From Streptomyces sp. NBC_01116 (GTDB taxonomy: Bacteria > Actinomycetota > Actinomycetes > Streptomycetales > Streptomycetaceae): a DNA stretch of 64,000 bases. Position numbers and translations under genes: made by a program. Below are positions 42,517-50,853 of the stretch, piece after piece (the stretch's first letter is position 1; every line of letters begins with the position of its first letter). The notes under the pieces were generated by a model, which made no database searches, had not been told where the DNA came from, and worked only from the letters and a program-made list of their open reading frames with translations. Location of the stretch: the NCBI RefSeq assembly GCF_041435495.1, contig NZ_CP108644.1, forward strand, positions 8,355,501 through 8,419,500, given 5' to 3'.

Positions 42517-42711
42517 TCAGGCGCGGGGCGGTCCGCCCTGGTCACGGTCCGTCCCGAACTGCTGCCTGAGCTTGTCCTGGGCGGTGTCGACGTGCCCCTT
42601 GTACTTGCCCTTCGTACGGTCGTCGACCATGTCGCCGCCCTTGTCGATGCCCTTTCCTACCTGATCCTCATGGCCCTTGAGCATCCTCTTGATCTTGTCC
42701 AGTGCGGACAT
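42517..42711 (-). CDS. MT0933-like antitoxin-family small protein
   Basis: 64 residues from ATG 42711 with GAGGAGGA upstream. MSALDKIKRMLKGHEDQVGK, GIDKGGDMVDDRTKGKYKGH and VDTAQDKLRQQFG match the MT0933/Rv0909-type family, which is listed as antitoxin but whose members often have no toxin beside them. No toxin ORF is recognisable here. The highly charged, repeat-like sequence suggests a disordered or coiled protein. Confidence 0.85.
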   Translation of the reverse strand: MSALDKIKRMLKGHEDQVGKGIDKGGDMVDDRTKGKYKGHVDTAQDKLRQQFGTDRDQGGPPRA

Positions 42712-42883
42712 GCGTCCTCCTCGTCGACTCTGCGCCCCCCCACATCAAGGGTCACCGCACCGGGCACCGCCCGCATCCGCGCCGGGCACGGCGAGGACGC
42801 CGACAGGTGGGACGGGAGGGGACGGGAAGTGTGAAGCCGCGTCGACTGGGCACATACCGGTTGACCAGGAGGAGGTGGTGGCA

Positions 42884-42982
42884 ATGGGCCGCATCCGAGT
42901 CGTCGTCCGTCGTCCCCCGCCCCCTTCGGGGCCCCCGCCCCTCGATCTGCGAACCCCGTCCGGTCGCCCCCTGCCGTACTGA
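42884..42982 (+). CDS. Candidate 32-aa proline-rich microprotein
   Basis: ATG 42884 is preceded by a very strong AGGAGGAGG eight bases away. It encodes MGRIRVVVRRPPPPSGPPPL followed by DLRTPSGRPLPY and a TGA stop at 42980. A short basic strand followed by Pro-rich sequence is not typical of chance frames with such a ribosome site. It sits alone between two minus-strand genes. No family is known to me. Confidence 0.45.
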   Translation: MGRIRVVVRRPPPPSGPPPLDLRTPSGRPLPY

Positions 42983-43043
42983 ACATCGGCGCGCCCACCC
43001 CTCCGGGGTACGGGTGCGGCCGCCCGGAATCGCGGGGCAGCCC

Positions 43044-44078
43044 TCAGCGGTGATCAGGCTGGGGGCCGCCGTCGAGCGGTCCGTGCCGCCGTGGTCTGTC
43101 CTCGTACCGCCCCGCCGCCGGCCCCGACAGCGGTGCCAGCTGCTCCACCAGGGCCTCCAGCTCCTCGACGGCGTACTCGGTCTCGCGGCGGATGTTCTTG
43201 TGCTCCGCGACGACGGCCCCGAGCAGCAGCGCGGTGAGCGCGACGCTTGCGTTGAGCACGGAGAGATTGGCCATGATCTCCATCAGGCTGTGCCCCGCGA
43301 ACGGCCCTACGGCATCCGTACCGGCGATGATGGCGAGCACCGAGACGACCAGGGCACACGGAGCGCTGCCGGGCAGCTGGAAGCGCAGGGCCGCCCAGAT
43401 GATCACCGGGAACACCAGGTAGATCATCGACAGCGAGCTGCGCGTGGCGATCAGCGACGACACGACCACGACGGCGGCGAGGACCGACGCCTCCAGCCAC
43501 CGGTCGGACGGGCGCGGCCACCGCACCCCGCGCAGGACCAGCAGCACAGGGGTGACCACCAGGACCCCCATCGCGTCCCCCGCCCACCAGGACGACCAGA
43601 CCAGCCAGAAGCGTCCCGGCGGGACCTTGCCGTCGAGCAGCAGTGTCAGACTCCCGATGGAGGCGCTGATCAGCATCCCCGCGAACGCGCCGAGGAAGAC
43701 CAGACAGACCCCGTCCCGCAGCCGCACCAGCTCACTGCGGAAGCCGACCCTCCGCAACAGGGCGTACGAGGCGAGCGGGGCGATGGTGTTGCCGAACATG
43801 ATGGCCAGACGGCTCAGGGTGAACGCGTCGCCGATCTCGGAGACCGTGACCAGCGTGCCCAGCGCGATACCCGGCCAGACACGGGGGCCCAGCCACAGCA
43901 CCGCGGCCAGAGCGATGCCGGTGGGCGGCCACAGAGGTGTGACCACCGCGCCGTCCACGACGACCTGGCGCATCAGCCCGAGATGCCCCACCAGGTAGTA
44001 GGCGCCGGCCACGCCCAGGATCTGCGCCATGTACACGGCCCGACGTCTGGCTCTTTCGGTGCGGATCACACCACTCAT
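43044..44078 (-). CDS. MASE1-domain membrane protein
   Basis: 344 residues from ATG 44078; GTG 44114 is an alternative, and neither has a good ribosome site. The MASE1 sensor layout is clear, with eight or so helices, WPPTGIALAAVLWLGPRVWP early, GDAMGVLVVTPVLLVLRGV in the middle and FPVIIWAALRFQLPGSAPCA late. The C-terminal 70 residues form a coiled-coil-like helix (KNIRRETEYAVEELEALVEQ). MASE1 usually precedes signalling domains; here the output domain is likely the separate SpoIIE-type protein encoded 55 bases upstream. Confidence 0.88.
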   Translation of the reverse strand: MSGVIRTERARRRAVYMAQILGVAGAYYLVGHLGLMRQVVVDGAVVTPLWPPTGIALAAVLWLGPRVWPGIALGTLVTVSEIGDAFTLSRLAIMFGNTIAPLASYALLRRVGFRSELVRLRDGVCLVFLGAFAGMLISASIGSLTLLLDGKVPPGRFWLVWSSWWAGDAMGVLVVTPVLLVLRGVRWPRPSDRWLEASVLAAVVVVSSLIATRSSLSMIYLVFPVIIWAALRFQLPGSAPCALVVSVLAIIAGTDAVGPFAGHSLMEIMANLSVLNASVALTALLLGAVVAEHKNIRRETEYAVEELEALVEQLAPLSGPAAGRYEDRPRRHGPLDGGPQPDHR

Positions 44079-44132
44079 CAGACACCGACCGCGGCGGGAC
44101 CCGGCAGGTGACACGCGCGGTACGGGCAGGCG

Positions 44133-44966
44133 TCACCGCGGTCCGCGGCGGGCGGCGGCATGCCGCAGGACCAGTACGGCGGCGTCGTCCTCGTGCCCCG
44201 TCACCTCCGTCGCGCCCAGGACCTCGTCGGCCAGCCGGGCGGCGCTCGCCCCGGCGTGCGCGGCGACCAGCTGCCGGACCCGCTCCAGGCCGTCCTCGAT
44301 CAGCAGCGAAGGCCCCTCGACGACCCCGTCGGTGAGCAGCACGATCGCCCCGTCGGAGTCGAGGGTGCGCCGGGTGACGGGATAGACCTCGCCGGGCTCG
44401 ATGCCGAGCGGCAGGCCGCCCGGGTCCTCCGTGACACCGGACCGGCCCTCCGTGGTGGCCCACACGGACGCCACGTGCCCGGCCCGCGCGCTGTGCAGCT
44501 GCCAGGTCGTCGGGTCCAGACGCATGAACGTGCAGGTCGCGAAGAGGCCCGAGTCCACGGACACCAGGAGGTCGTTCGTCCGCCCCAGGACCTCGCCCGG
44601 ATCGGACACCGTGCCCGCGATGGCCCGCATCGCGATGCGGACCTGCCCCATGAAAGCGGCGGCCTCGACATCATGTCCCTGTACGTCGCCGATGGCGAAG
44701 CCCAGGGCCCCGTCCGCGAGCGGGAAACCGTCGTACCAGTCACCGCCGATGTCCAGGCCGTGGCGGGCGGGCGCGTAGCGTGCCGCGGCCTGGAGACCGG
44801 GGAGCGTGGGCAGGGCGGACGGAAGCATCTCGCGCTGGAGCGCCTGCGCCAGTTCGACCCTGGCCTGGTGGAACTCCACCTCGCGCCGAGCGCGGGCCGT
44901 GAGGTTCTGCAGGGTGTTGAGCAGGTCTTCGGCGCTTGCTGAGCGGGGAGTCCGACGCCGGTTCAT
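44133..44966 (-). CDS. PP2C/SpoIIE-type phosphatase
   Basis: 277 residues from ATG 44966. A short coiled N-terminus (HQARVELAQALQREMLPSAL) precedes the SpoIIE-like phosphatase domain: GLDIGGDWYDGFPLADGALG, FAIGDVQGHDVEAAAFMGQV, LLTDGVVEGPSLLIEDG and HEDDAAVLVLRHA. The metal-binding Asp residues (GGDWYD, GDVQGHD, DGV, EDDAA) are all present. It lacks a HATPase or sensor domain. The adjacent MASE1 gene, in the same operon, may supply the signal. The target, presumably an anti-anti-sigma factor, is not nearby. Confidence 0.9.
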   Translation of the reverse strand: MNRRRTPRSASAEDLLNTLQNLTARARREVEFHQARVELAQALQREMLPSALPTLPGLQAAARYAPARHGLDIGGDWYDGFPLADGALGFAIGDVQGHDVEAAAFMGQVRIAMRAIAGTVSDPGEVLGRTNDLLVSVDSGLFATCTFMRLDPTTWQLHSARAGHVASVWATTEGRSGVTEDPGGLPLGIEPGEVYPVTRRTLDSDGAIVLLTDGVVEGPSLLIEDGLERVRQLVAAHAGASAARLADEVLGATEVTGHEDDAAVLVLRHAAARRGPR

Positions 44967-45050
44967 GTGCCGCTCCGCGGTGCGTTATGTCCCTGAATCA
45001 TATGGCGGGCGCCCCGGAGCGGCGACCGCGGGCGCCTCCGCGCTCCCGTA

Positions 45051-45095
45051 GCCACCGGAGTGAGGCCCAGGACGCCACCGGGGTGAGGCTCAGGA
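45051..45095. repeat. 22-bp direct repeat at the DinB gene end
   Basis: GCCACCGGAGTGAGGCCCAG (continuing GA) at 45051-45072 is repeated at 45074-45095 with two changes. The second copy overlaps the stop of the minus-strand gene (45090). It could be a recent duplication of the gene end. Confidence 0.7.
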
Positions 45096-45710
45096 GGGCC
45101 GGGAGCGGTACAGATCGCGGAGCAGGGCGATCTCGGCACCGTGGTGCAGCACCTCCTGATTGACCCACCAGACGATGTCGAGGAAGGGATCCTCGGCGTC
45201 GCTGCCGTTCGGATAGGTGCTGTACCCGACGGTGTCCAGGGCCGTGTCGTCAGCGCTGAGCAGGGCCTCGCGCCAGGCTGCGGCCGCGGTCCCGAAAGCG
45301 GTCACCGCCCCGGTGGCCTCACCCGGAGTGCGGTAGCCGTCGCGCGTGAGCGCCCTGCTGCCACTGGTGTGATCGGCACGCAGGGTGAGCATCTCGGCGA
45401 GATGGCTCAGACGCCACGCGATGGTGGTGAACGGCGGAGGGAACGGGTGCGGGGATTCAGCCGAGTCCCGCCCCCACTCCCCGGTTCCTGCCAGAGCGGT
45501 CGCCCGCGCCCCGGGGCCGTCGCCGCGACGGCGTACCGACCAGCAGTCGGGCACGGGTTCCCAGAGGTGTTCGTCGTCGCCGAGCGGGGTGACGCCGACG
45601 TCGACTCCGTTGCCGCTGTCCATGACGGGACCGGTCAGGCGGGCGAGAAGCCGCTCACAGGCGAAGTCGAACTGCTCCAGCAACGGGATCAGGCGCGGTG
45701 GAAGGCTCAT
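45090..45710 (-). CDS. DinB-superfamily protein
   Basis: 206 residues from ATG 45710. The four-helix bundle has the metal-binding His positions typical of DinB/YfiT proteins: RLSHLAEMLTLRA and the C-terminal EVLHHGAEIALLRDLY, with WSV and WWVNQ segments. Actinobacterial members are often mycothiol-dependent enzymes, but the specific reaction is unknown. The gene is monocistronic, convergent with nothing, and ends in a direct repeat. Confidence 0.82.
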   Translation of the reverse strand: MSLPPRLIPLLEQFDFACERLLARLTGPVMDSGNGVDVGVTPLGDDEHLWEPVPDCWSVRRRGDGPGARATALAGTGEWGRDSAESPHPFPPPFTTIAWRLSHLAEMLTLRADHTSGSRALTRDGYRTPGEATGAVTAFGTAAAAWREALLSADDTALDTVGYSTYPNGSDAEDPFLDIVWWVNQEVLHHGAEIALLRDLYRSRPS

Positions 45711-45864
45711 CGGTGGAGCGTTTCACGGCCGACGGGCGGGCGCACACCCCATTTTCCGGGGGTCGCTACCCCGCCGGTCCGGACCGGCGGGGTCGGGCGG
45801 CCGAGCCTGGCCGGATGGACCCTCGTACCGAGCCGTTGTCAGTGCCCGGTGGGATGCTGCCCGC

Positions 45865-46134
45865 ATGGACGAGCTGATGAGGCAGCGACGGGTGTACGGC
45901 ACCGACCACGACGACCCCCGCCCCGGGCCGAGGCCGGGGCACGACTATCGGGAGCTGGTCGGCGGCCCGCTCGACGGGCTGCTGCTGGACGTCACCGACT
46001 GGGGCGAGGCGGACCTGCGCGACGGCGTCGGGCTGGTCACCGAGATCGGCGCCTACGGGCCCGGTGGACGTGCCGAGTACGGGCCGCGGTCGCCGGACAG
46101 CCACCAGTGGGACTGGCGCGGCGACGTGCGGTGA
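45865..46134 (+). CDS. Small hypothetical protein, 89 aa
   Basis: ATG 45865 has no clear ribosome site; GGGATGCT six bases upstream resembles a leaderless -10 region. After a charged N-terminus (DELMRQRRVYGTDHDDPRPG), the rest reads RELVGGPLDGLLLDVTDWGE and DLRDGVGLVTEIGAYGPGGR. GGPLDG is a frequent opening of small Streptomyces proteins of unknown function. It ends 18 bases before the tRNA gene on the other strand. Confidence 0.6.
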   Translation: MDELMRQRRVYGTDHDDPRPGPRPGHDYRELVGGPLDGLLLDVTDWGEADLRDGVGLVTEIGAYGPGGRAEYGPRSPDSHQWDWRGDVR

Positions 46135-46152
46135 AAGGCCGGGTGGTGATGG

Positions 46153-46225
46153 CAGGGGCGGCAGGAATCGAACCTGCGACATACGGTTTTGGAGACCGCC
46201 GCTCTGGCCGCTGAGCTACGCCCCT
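46153..46225 (-). tRNA. trpT: tRNA-Trp (anticodon CCA)
   Basis: The minus strand gives a full cloverleaf: acceptor AGGGGCG with CGCCCCT, D-arm GCTC/GAGC, and an anticodon stem with the 7-base loop CTCCAAA (anticodon CCA). The T-arm is GCAGG/CCTGC around TTCGATT, with discriminator G. CCA is not encoded in the gene's 3' end. It decodes UGG. Confidence 0.96.
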
Positions 46226-46422
46226 TTGGTTATGGGTGAAGCCTGGCATGCCCGTCCTCGGACGCCAACAGATTTACGCGGCTGCGGCGTTGGGCCCCGC
46301 CGCGCCGAACGTCCCCACGACCGGCCGGGGCCGATGCGGCGGGGTGCCACCCCTCAGGACGCCGGGCAAGCCGGGGGAGGGGCTGCGGGCCGGACCACGA
46401 CGGTCCGATAGGTTGGCCGGTC

Positions 46423-47937
46423 ATGTGGGCTTTGAGCGCGGTCGGGCACCGTCGGCTGGGTGCGGCAGGATCTCTGGCGATCGTCGTCGGCGGCTGGTTC
46501 GCCGGAAAGCTGCCGGTCCACGACCCCTGGGGTCTGTGGACCGACCAGGGATCCGCCACGAAGGCGGCAGCGGCCGTCCTCACGTACGTCGGACTGACCG
46601 TCCTCCTCGTGGCCTGGTGGCAGTACGGAAAGACCGCCTCCACCGTCCGCGAGACCCTCACCACCCTCGCCTGGTGGACGGCTCCGTTCCTGCTCGCGCC
46701 CCCGCTCTACAGCGCCGACGTCTACAGCTACATCGCGCAGGGCGCGATGGTCGTCGAAGGGCACGACGTCTACACCGTCGGCCCCTCCGCCCTTGACCCC
46801 GGCGGAATCGGCGGCGACGCCGCCGCGAGCGTCGGCAACCACTGGCGCGACACCCCGGCCCCGTACGGACCGCTCTTCCTGATGCTCTGCGCCGCCGTCG
46901 CCTGGATCACCGGCGGAACGATCGTCCCCGCCGTCCTCGCCCTGCGGCTCGTCGCGCTCGTCTCCCTCGCCCTGATCGTCTGGTCCCTGCGCCGCCTGGC
47001 CCGCGAACACGGCCGCAGCGAGAGCCGCGCCCTGTGGCTGGGAGCTCTCAACCCGCTGTTGCTGATGCACGTGGTGGGCGGCGTGCACAACGACGGGCTG
47101 ATGATCGGCCTGATGCTCGCCGGCCTGGTGCTCGCGCTGCGCGGCAGGTGGATCGCGGGCAGTGCCGTGGTCGGCCTCGCCATGATGGTGAAGTCCCCGG
47201 CCGCCGTGGCACTCCTGTTCATCGGGGTTCTCGTGCACGCGTCCGCGACCGGCCCCTGGTGGCGCCGCTGGGCCAAGGGACTGTTCGCACCCGGTCTGAT
47301 CGCCTGCGCGGTCGCCGGAGGGGCCACGCTGATCAGCGGCACCGGATTCGGCTGGCTCCACACCCAGGGCGTCGCCGCGAACATCCACACCGCCCTCTCC
47401 GTCACCAGCGACATCGGCCTCGGACTGGGGGAGCTGGCCCGGCTGCTCCTGGGCGTCGACGCGGAGCCGGTCAAGTCCGCCGTCCAGACGCTGGGTCTGG
47501 CGGCCGCTCTCGTCGTGATCGTCGTGCTGGCCCGGCGTGCGATGCGGGGCAGCACGACACCGGCCCACGCCCTGGGCGTCTCCCTGCTCGTCCTGGTCGC
47601 CCTCTCACCCATGGTCCAGCCCTGGTACCTGCTGTGGGGCATGGCCGTGGTCGCCGCGACCGAACAGTACGGCCGCCTCTCCGCCGTCCTGACCGTGCTC
47701 TCCGCGGCGCTGGTGTACGAGACCCACCCGATGGGCGCCACCCCGCCCTACGGATTCGCCCTGGCCGGCCTCGCCGCCGTCCTCGGCACTCTCGCGCTCC
47801 GGCGTACCCCCGTCGTGCCACCCGGCGTCCGACTGCCCGGCCGGCGGGACTCCTCGGACGCGCCGGGCTCGCAGGAGAGCCAGGGCACCTCCGCGTCCGC
47901 CGCCTCGCCCGCCCCGGCGCCGCAGAGCGCTCCCTGA
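46423..47937 (+). CDS. mptB: Polyprenol-phosphomannose alpha-1,6-mannosyltransferase, MptB-like
   Basis: 504 residues with about 12 membrane helices. The early extracellular loop PPLYSADVYSYIAQGAMVVE has the acidic DVYSY segment conserved in MptB/MptA-type GT-C enzymes, followed by GHDVYTVGPSAL and DTPAPYGPLFLML. Further on are LNPLLLMHVVGGVHNDGLMI and LSPMVQPWYLLWGMAVVA, also family hallmarks. These enzymes elongate cell-envelope mannans from polyprenyl-phosphate mannose. There is no ribosome site; a TAGGTT box ends exactly eight bases before ATG 46423, suggesting a leaderless message. It is a lone gene beside tRNA-Trp. Confidence 0.9.
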   Translation: MWALSAVGHRRLGAAGSLAIVVGGWFAGKLPVHDPWGLWTDQGSATKAAAAVLTYVGLTVLLVAWWQYGKTASTVRETLTTLAWWTAPFLLAPPLYSADVYSYIAQGAMVVEGHDVYTVGPSALDPGGIGGDAAASVGNHWRDTPAPYGPLFLMLCAAVAWITGGTIVPAVLALRLVALVSLALIVWSLRRLAREHGRSESRALWLGALNPLLLMHVVGGVHNDGLMIGLMLAGLVLALRGRWIAGSAVVGLAMMVKSPAAVALLFIGVLVHASATGPWWRRWAKGLFAPGLIACAVAGGATLISGTGFGWLHTQGVAANIHTALSVTSDIGLGLGELARLLLGVDAEPVKSAVQTLGLAAALVVIVVLARRAMRGSTTPAHALGVSLLVLVALSPMVQPWYLLWGMAVVAATEQYGRLSAVLTVLSAALVYETHPMGATPPYGFALAGLAAVLGTLALRRTPVVPPGVRLPGRRDSSDAPGSQESQGTSASAASPAPAPQSAP

Positions 47938-48246
47938 ACAAATCCCCTCGACGCCCGGCAAGATCCTCGGCTACGCTGAGCGGGTCCTGTTGTCTCCGAT
48001 TGAGGTGGACGTTGCGCATCTGAGGTCCGCGATCATCGCGCGGTACGGCCCTGGCCCGTACACCGTCACGACGTTGTCGGCATTTCTGCCGCCCGTGACG
48101 TCCGCGTGGATGCGACCTCGGTGCTGAGCCGTCCCTCACCTTCTCAGGACTGTTCTTCCCACCACCTTCCGGCCCCGGCCGGGTCGCCGCGTGCTGTTCG
48201 CATACGAAGCCCCCCCGTTCCTCCTGCTTCCGACTGCGAGAACCAC
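47938..48246 (+). promoter_or_regulatory. Long leader region of the ABC-F gene
   Basis: About 310 bases without a full-size gene. A promoter-like TCGACG-N18-TACGCT pair lies at 47948-47977 and would give a leader of about 260 nt. It contains a short hairpin (GTACGGCCCTGGCCCGTAC, about 48050-48068) and an open upstream ORF (48005-48127). Many ABC-F resistance genes are controlled by such leaders. Proof is lacking here. Confidence 0.4.
48005..48127 (+). CDS. Candidate upstream ORF (40 aa) in the ABC-F leader
   Basis: From GTG 48005 the frame reads VDVAHLRSAIIARYGPGPYT, then VTTLSAFLPPVTSAW and MRPRC with TGA at 48125. The frame is also open upstream (TTG 47990 is possible). The amino-acid pattern (RYGPGPYTVTTL, FLPPV) looks protein-like, unlike random GC-rich translation. 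No strong ribosome site is seen. It might be a regulatory leader peptide or a gene remnant. Confidence 0.4.
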   Translation: MDVAHLRSAIIARYGPGPYTVTTLSAFLPPVTSAWMRPRC

Positions 48247-49923
48247 ATGAGCCATCCCACCGCGCCCGGCGCCTCCGTGGCAGCCTCCAACCTCACCTTC
48301 CGGTGGCCCGACGGCACGAAGCTCTTCGACGGGCTCTCCCTCACCGTCCCCCGGGGACGCACCGGTCTGGCCGGGGCCAACGGCGCCGGCAAGTCGACCC
48401 TGCTGCGTCTGTTCGCCGGACTCCTGCGCCCCTCGGAGGGGTCCGTCTCGGTCGGCGGAAACCTGGCCTACCTGCCGCAGAACATCACCCTGGACACCAC
48501 ACTGCGCGTCGACGCCGCCCTCGGCATCGCCGAGCGGCGGGCCGCCCTGCGCGCCATCGAGGCCGGAGACGTACGGGAGGAGCACTTCGCGGCGGTCGGC
48601 GACGACTGGGACGTCGAGGAGCGCGCCCTGGCCACCCTCGGCACCCTGGGTCTCGGCGCCGTCGACCTGGACCGCACCGTCGGGCAGTTGTCCGGCGGTG
48701 AGACCGTCCTGCTGCGCCTGGCCGCGCTGCTCCTGGAACGCCCGGACGTCCTCCTCCTCGACGAGCCGACCAACAACCTGGACCTGTTCGCCCGCCGCAG
48801 GCTCTACGACGCCGTCGACTCCTGGCGCACCGGCATCCTGATCGTCGTCAGCCACGATCGGGACCTGCTGGAACGGGTCGACCGCATCGCGGAACTGCGA
48901 TCCGGCTCGGTCGGCTGGTACGGGGGCGGCTGGTCCGCCTACCAGGAGGCCCTCGCCACCCAGCAGGAGGCCGCCGGGCGGATGCTCCGCGCCGCCGACG
49001 CCGACGTACGCCGTCAGCAGCGCGAACTGGAGGAGACCCGGATCAAGGTGGCCCGCCGTCAGCGCCACGACAAGAAGCTGGACGGCCGGCGCAAGGCCCC
49101 GCGCATCGTCGCCGGGGAACGCAAGCGCTCGGCCCAGGAGTCCGGGGACCGGCTGCGCGGCCTCCACGAGGACCGGCTCGACGAGGCCCGCGAGCGCAGG
49201 GAGGAAGCCGCCGAAGCCGTTCGCCGGGACGCCGAGATCAAGGTGAGCCTGCCCCACACCGCGGTGCCCGCGGGCCGCACCGTGCTGACCGTACGCGACC
49301 TGAGCCTGCCCCACGGACGGCTGCGCGAGGGCAGCCTCCAGGTGAAGGGACCCGAACGCATCGCCCTGGTCGGCCGCAACGGAGCCGGCAAGACGACCCT
49401 GCTGCGGGCACTCACCGGAGAGCTCGCACCGAGCACCGGGGAGGCCGTGGCGGCGGTGCCGCTGAAGTTCCTCCCGCAGCGGCTGGACGTCCTCGACGAC
49501 GCGCTGAGCGTCGCCGACAACGTCGCCCGCACCGCCCCGGGCACCACCGACAACCAGATCCGCTCCCAACTCGCCCGGTTCCTCTTCAAGGGGGCCCGCG
49601 CGGAGCAGCCGGCGGGCACCCTGTCCGGCGGTGAACGTTTCCGGGCCGCTCTCGCGGCGACGATGCTCGCCGCCCCCGCGCCGCAACTGCTCCTGCTGGA
49701 CGAGCCGACCAACAACCTCGATCTGGCCAGCGTGCGCCAGCTGACGAGCGCCCTGGAGTCCTACGAGGGCGCGCTCGTCATCGCCAGCCACGACCTGCCG
49801 TTCCTGGAGTCCGTCGGCATCAGCCGCTGGATCCTGCTGGACGACGAACTGCGGGAGACCGACGCCGAGCAGGTCCGCGAACTGTTCGGGAACCCGGACC
49901 CGACCCCGGCGGGCACCGCGTGA
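48247..49923 (+). CDS. ABC-F family ATPase (ribosome-associated type)
   Basis: 558 residues from ATG 48247; the upstream in-frame extension lacks family sequence. Two ABC cassettes with no membrane domain: Walker A GLAGANGAGKSTLLRLFAGL, signature LSGGETVLLRL, Walker B VLLLDEPTNNLD; then GRNGAGKTTLLRALTGE, LSGGERFRAALA, LLLLDEPTNNLDL. Between them lies a charged coiled linker (RRQQRELEETRIKVARRQRH). ABC-F proteins act on the ribosome, either as translation factors or by freeing bound antibiotics; which applies here is not decidable. A long leader and a coupled downstream kinase-like gene surround it. Confidence 0.92.
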   Translation: MSHPTAPGASVAASNLTFRWPDGTKLFDGLSLTVPRGRTGLAGANGAGKSTLLRLFAGLLRPSEGSVSVGGNLAYLPQNITLDTTLRVDAALGIAERRAALRAIEAGDVREEHFAAVGDDWDVEERALATLGTLGLGAVDLDRTVGQLSGGETVLLRLAALLLERPDVLLLDEPTNNLDLFARRRLYDAVDSWRTGILIVVSHDRDLLERVDRIAELRSGSVGWYGGGWSAYQEALATQQEAAGRMLRAADADVRRQQRELEETRIKVARRQRHDKKLDGRRKAPRIVAGERKRSAQESGDRLRGLHEDRLDEARERREEAAEAVRRDAEIKVSLPHTAVPAGRTVLTVRDLSLPHGRLREGSLQVKGPERIALVGRNGAGKTTLLRALTGELAPSTGEAVAAVPLKFLPQRLDVLDDALSVADNVARTAPGTTDNQIRSQLARFLFKGARAEQPAGTLSGGERFRAALAATMLAAPAPQLLLLDEPTNNLDLASVRQLTSALESYEGALVIASHDLPFLESVGISRWILLDDELRETDAEQVRELFGNPDPTPAGTA

Positions 49924-49958
49924 CACCGACCGCACGAGCGAAGGAGAAGAAGATCCGG

Positions 49959-50528
49959 ATGGGCACCGACCTCGGCCCCTGTGTCGTACTGATCACCGGA
50001 GTGATGGCCGCGGGGAAGTCCACCGTCGCCCAGCTCCTGGCCGAGCGCCTGCCACGCGCGGTCCATGTGCGCGGAGACGTCTTCCGCCGCATGATCGTCT
50101 CCGGCCGCGCGGAGATGACACCCGACGAGGCGCAGGAGGCACGGAGCCAGCTCGACCTGCGCCAGCGGCTCTCGGCACAGGTGGCCGACGCCTACGCGGA
50201 CGACGGATGGACGGCCGTCGTCCAGGACATCGTCCTCGGCGAGGACCTGCCCCGCTACGTGGCCAGGGTCCGCACCCGTCCGCTCCACGTCGTCGTGCTC
50301 GCCCCCACGCCCGCGACCGTGCGCGAGAGGGAGGAAACGCGGGCGAAGACGGGGTACGGGGAGTGGACGGTCGAAGCGTTCGACGCGCACCTGCGGAGCG
50401 GGACGCCCCGTATCGGCCTGTGGCTGGACACATCCGGTCAGACGCCCGAGGAGACGGTTTCGGCCATCCTCGACGGGCTGCGCGGTGCGGGAGGTACAGG
50501 TGACGCGGCCCCTCAGGCCGCCTCGTAG
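49959..50528 (+). CDS. AAA/P-loop phosphotransferase-like protein
   Basis: 189 residues from ATG 49959; GTG 49920, overlapping the ABC-F stop as GTGA, would add 13. Walker A is CVVLITGVMAAGKSTVAQLL, followed by HVRGDVFRRMIVSGRAEMTP and PLHVVVLAPTPATVREREET. This is the AAA_33/chloramphenicol-phosphotransferase-like fold of small-molecule kinases. The substrate is unknown. Its coupling to an ABC-F gene invites a link to antibiotic protection. Its 3' end overlaps the convergent small gene by 16 bases. Confidence 0.85.
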   Translation: MGTDLGPCVVLITGVMAAGKSTVAQLLAERLPRAVHVRGDVFRRMIVSGRAEMTPDEAQEARSQLDLRQRLSAQVADAYADDGWTAVVQDIVLGEDLPRYVARVRTRPLHVVVLAPTPATVREREETRAKTGYGEWTVEAFDAHLRSGTPRIGLWLDTSGQTPEETVSAILDGLRGAGGTGDAAPQAAS

Positions 50529-50737
50529 TGGTGGGCCCGCCCGCCCCGCCACTCCACCCAGACCGGGTTGTCGAGAATCCGGTCCGCTTCTTCGAGGCCG
50601 GCCTCGTTCAGGAACACGATCACGTCGTGGTCGCTGTGGGCCAGCCCGAGTATCTCGTCCCGGCCCTCATAGTGCACGGTCACCCGGCGGCCGCCCGAAG
50701 AGGTCGGCCGGTGGATGACGATCGGGGGATTTGCCAT
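50513..50737 (-). CDS. Small conserved-looking hypothetical protein, 74 aa
   Basis: ATG 50737 with AGGGTGG upstream. MANPPIVIHRPTSSGGRRVT, VHYEGRDEILGLAHSDHDVI, VFLNEAGLEEADRILDNPVW and VEWRGGRAHHYEAA make a compact alpha/beta protein. The pattern is common in Streptomyces, but no function is known. It overlaps the 3' end of the convergent P-loop gene by 16 bases. Confidence 0.75.
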   Translation of the reverse strand: MANPPIVIHRPTSSGGRRVTVHYEGRDEILGLAHSDHDVIVFLNEAGLEEADRILDNPVWVEWRGGRAHHYEAA

Positions 50738-50853
50738 GGGTCCACCCTGCGACGCGCCCCGAGCCCTCGCATCCCCGGCCCGCACCCTCGGAAGGCGAAC
50801 CGAAGCCGCTCCGGAAAAGGCATCCGCGCCCTCCCCCGGGGCCGAGGAGGGCC

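Noticed and set aside
42252..42545. N-terminal extension of the sigma-CAP protein
   Set aside because: It would translate through the 25-bp perfect hairpin and gives Arg/Pro-rich nonsense before a normal ECF N-terminus.
42517..42711. Toxin-antitoxin locus
   Set aside because: The MT0933-like protein is there, but no partner toxin ORF is found on either side.
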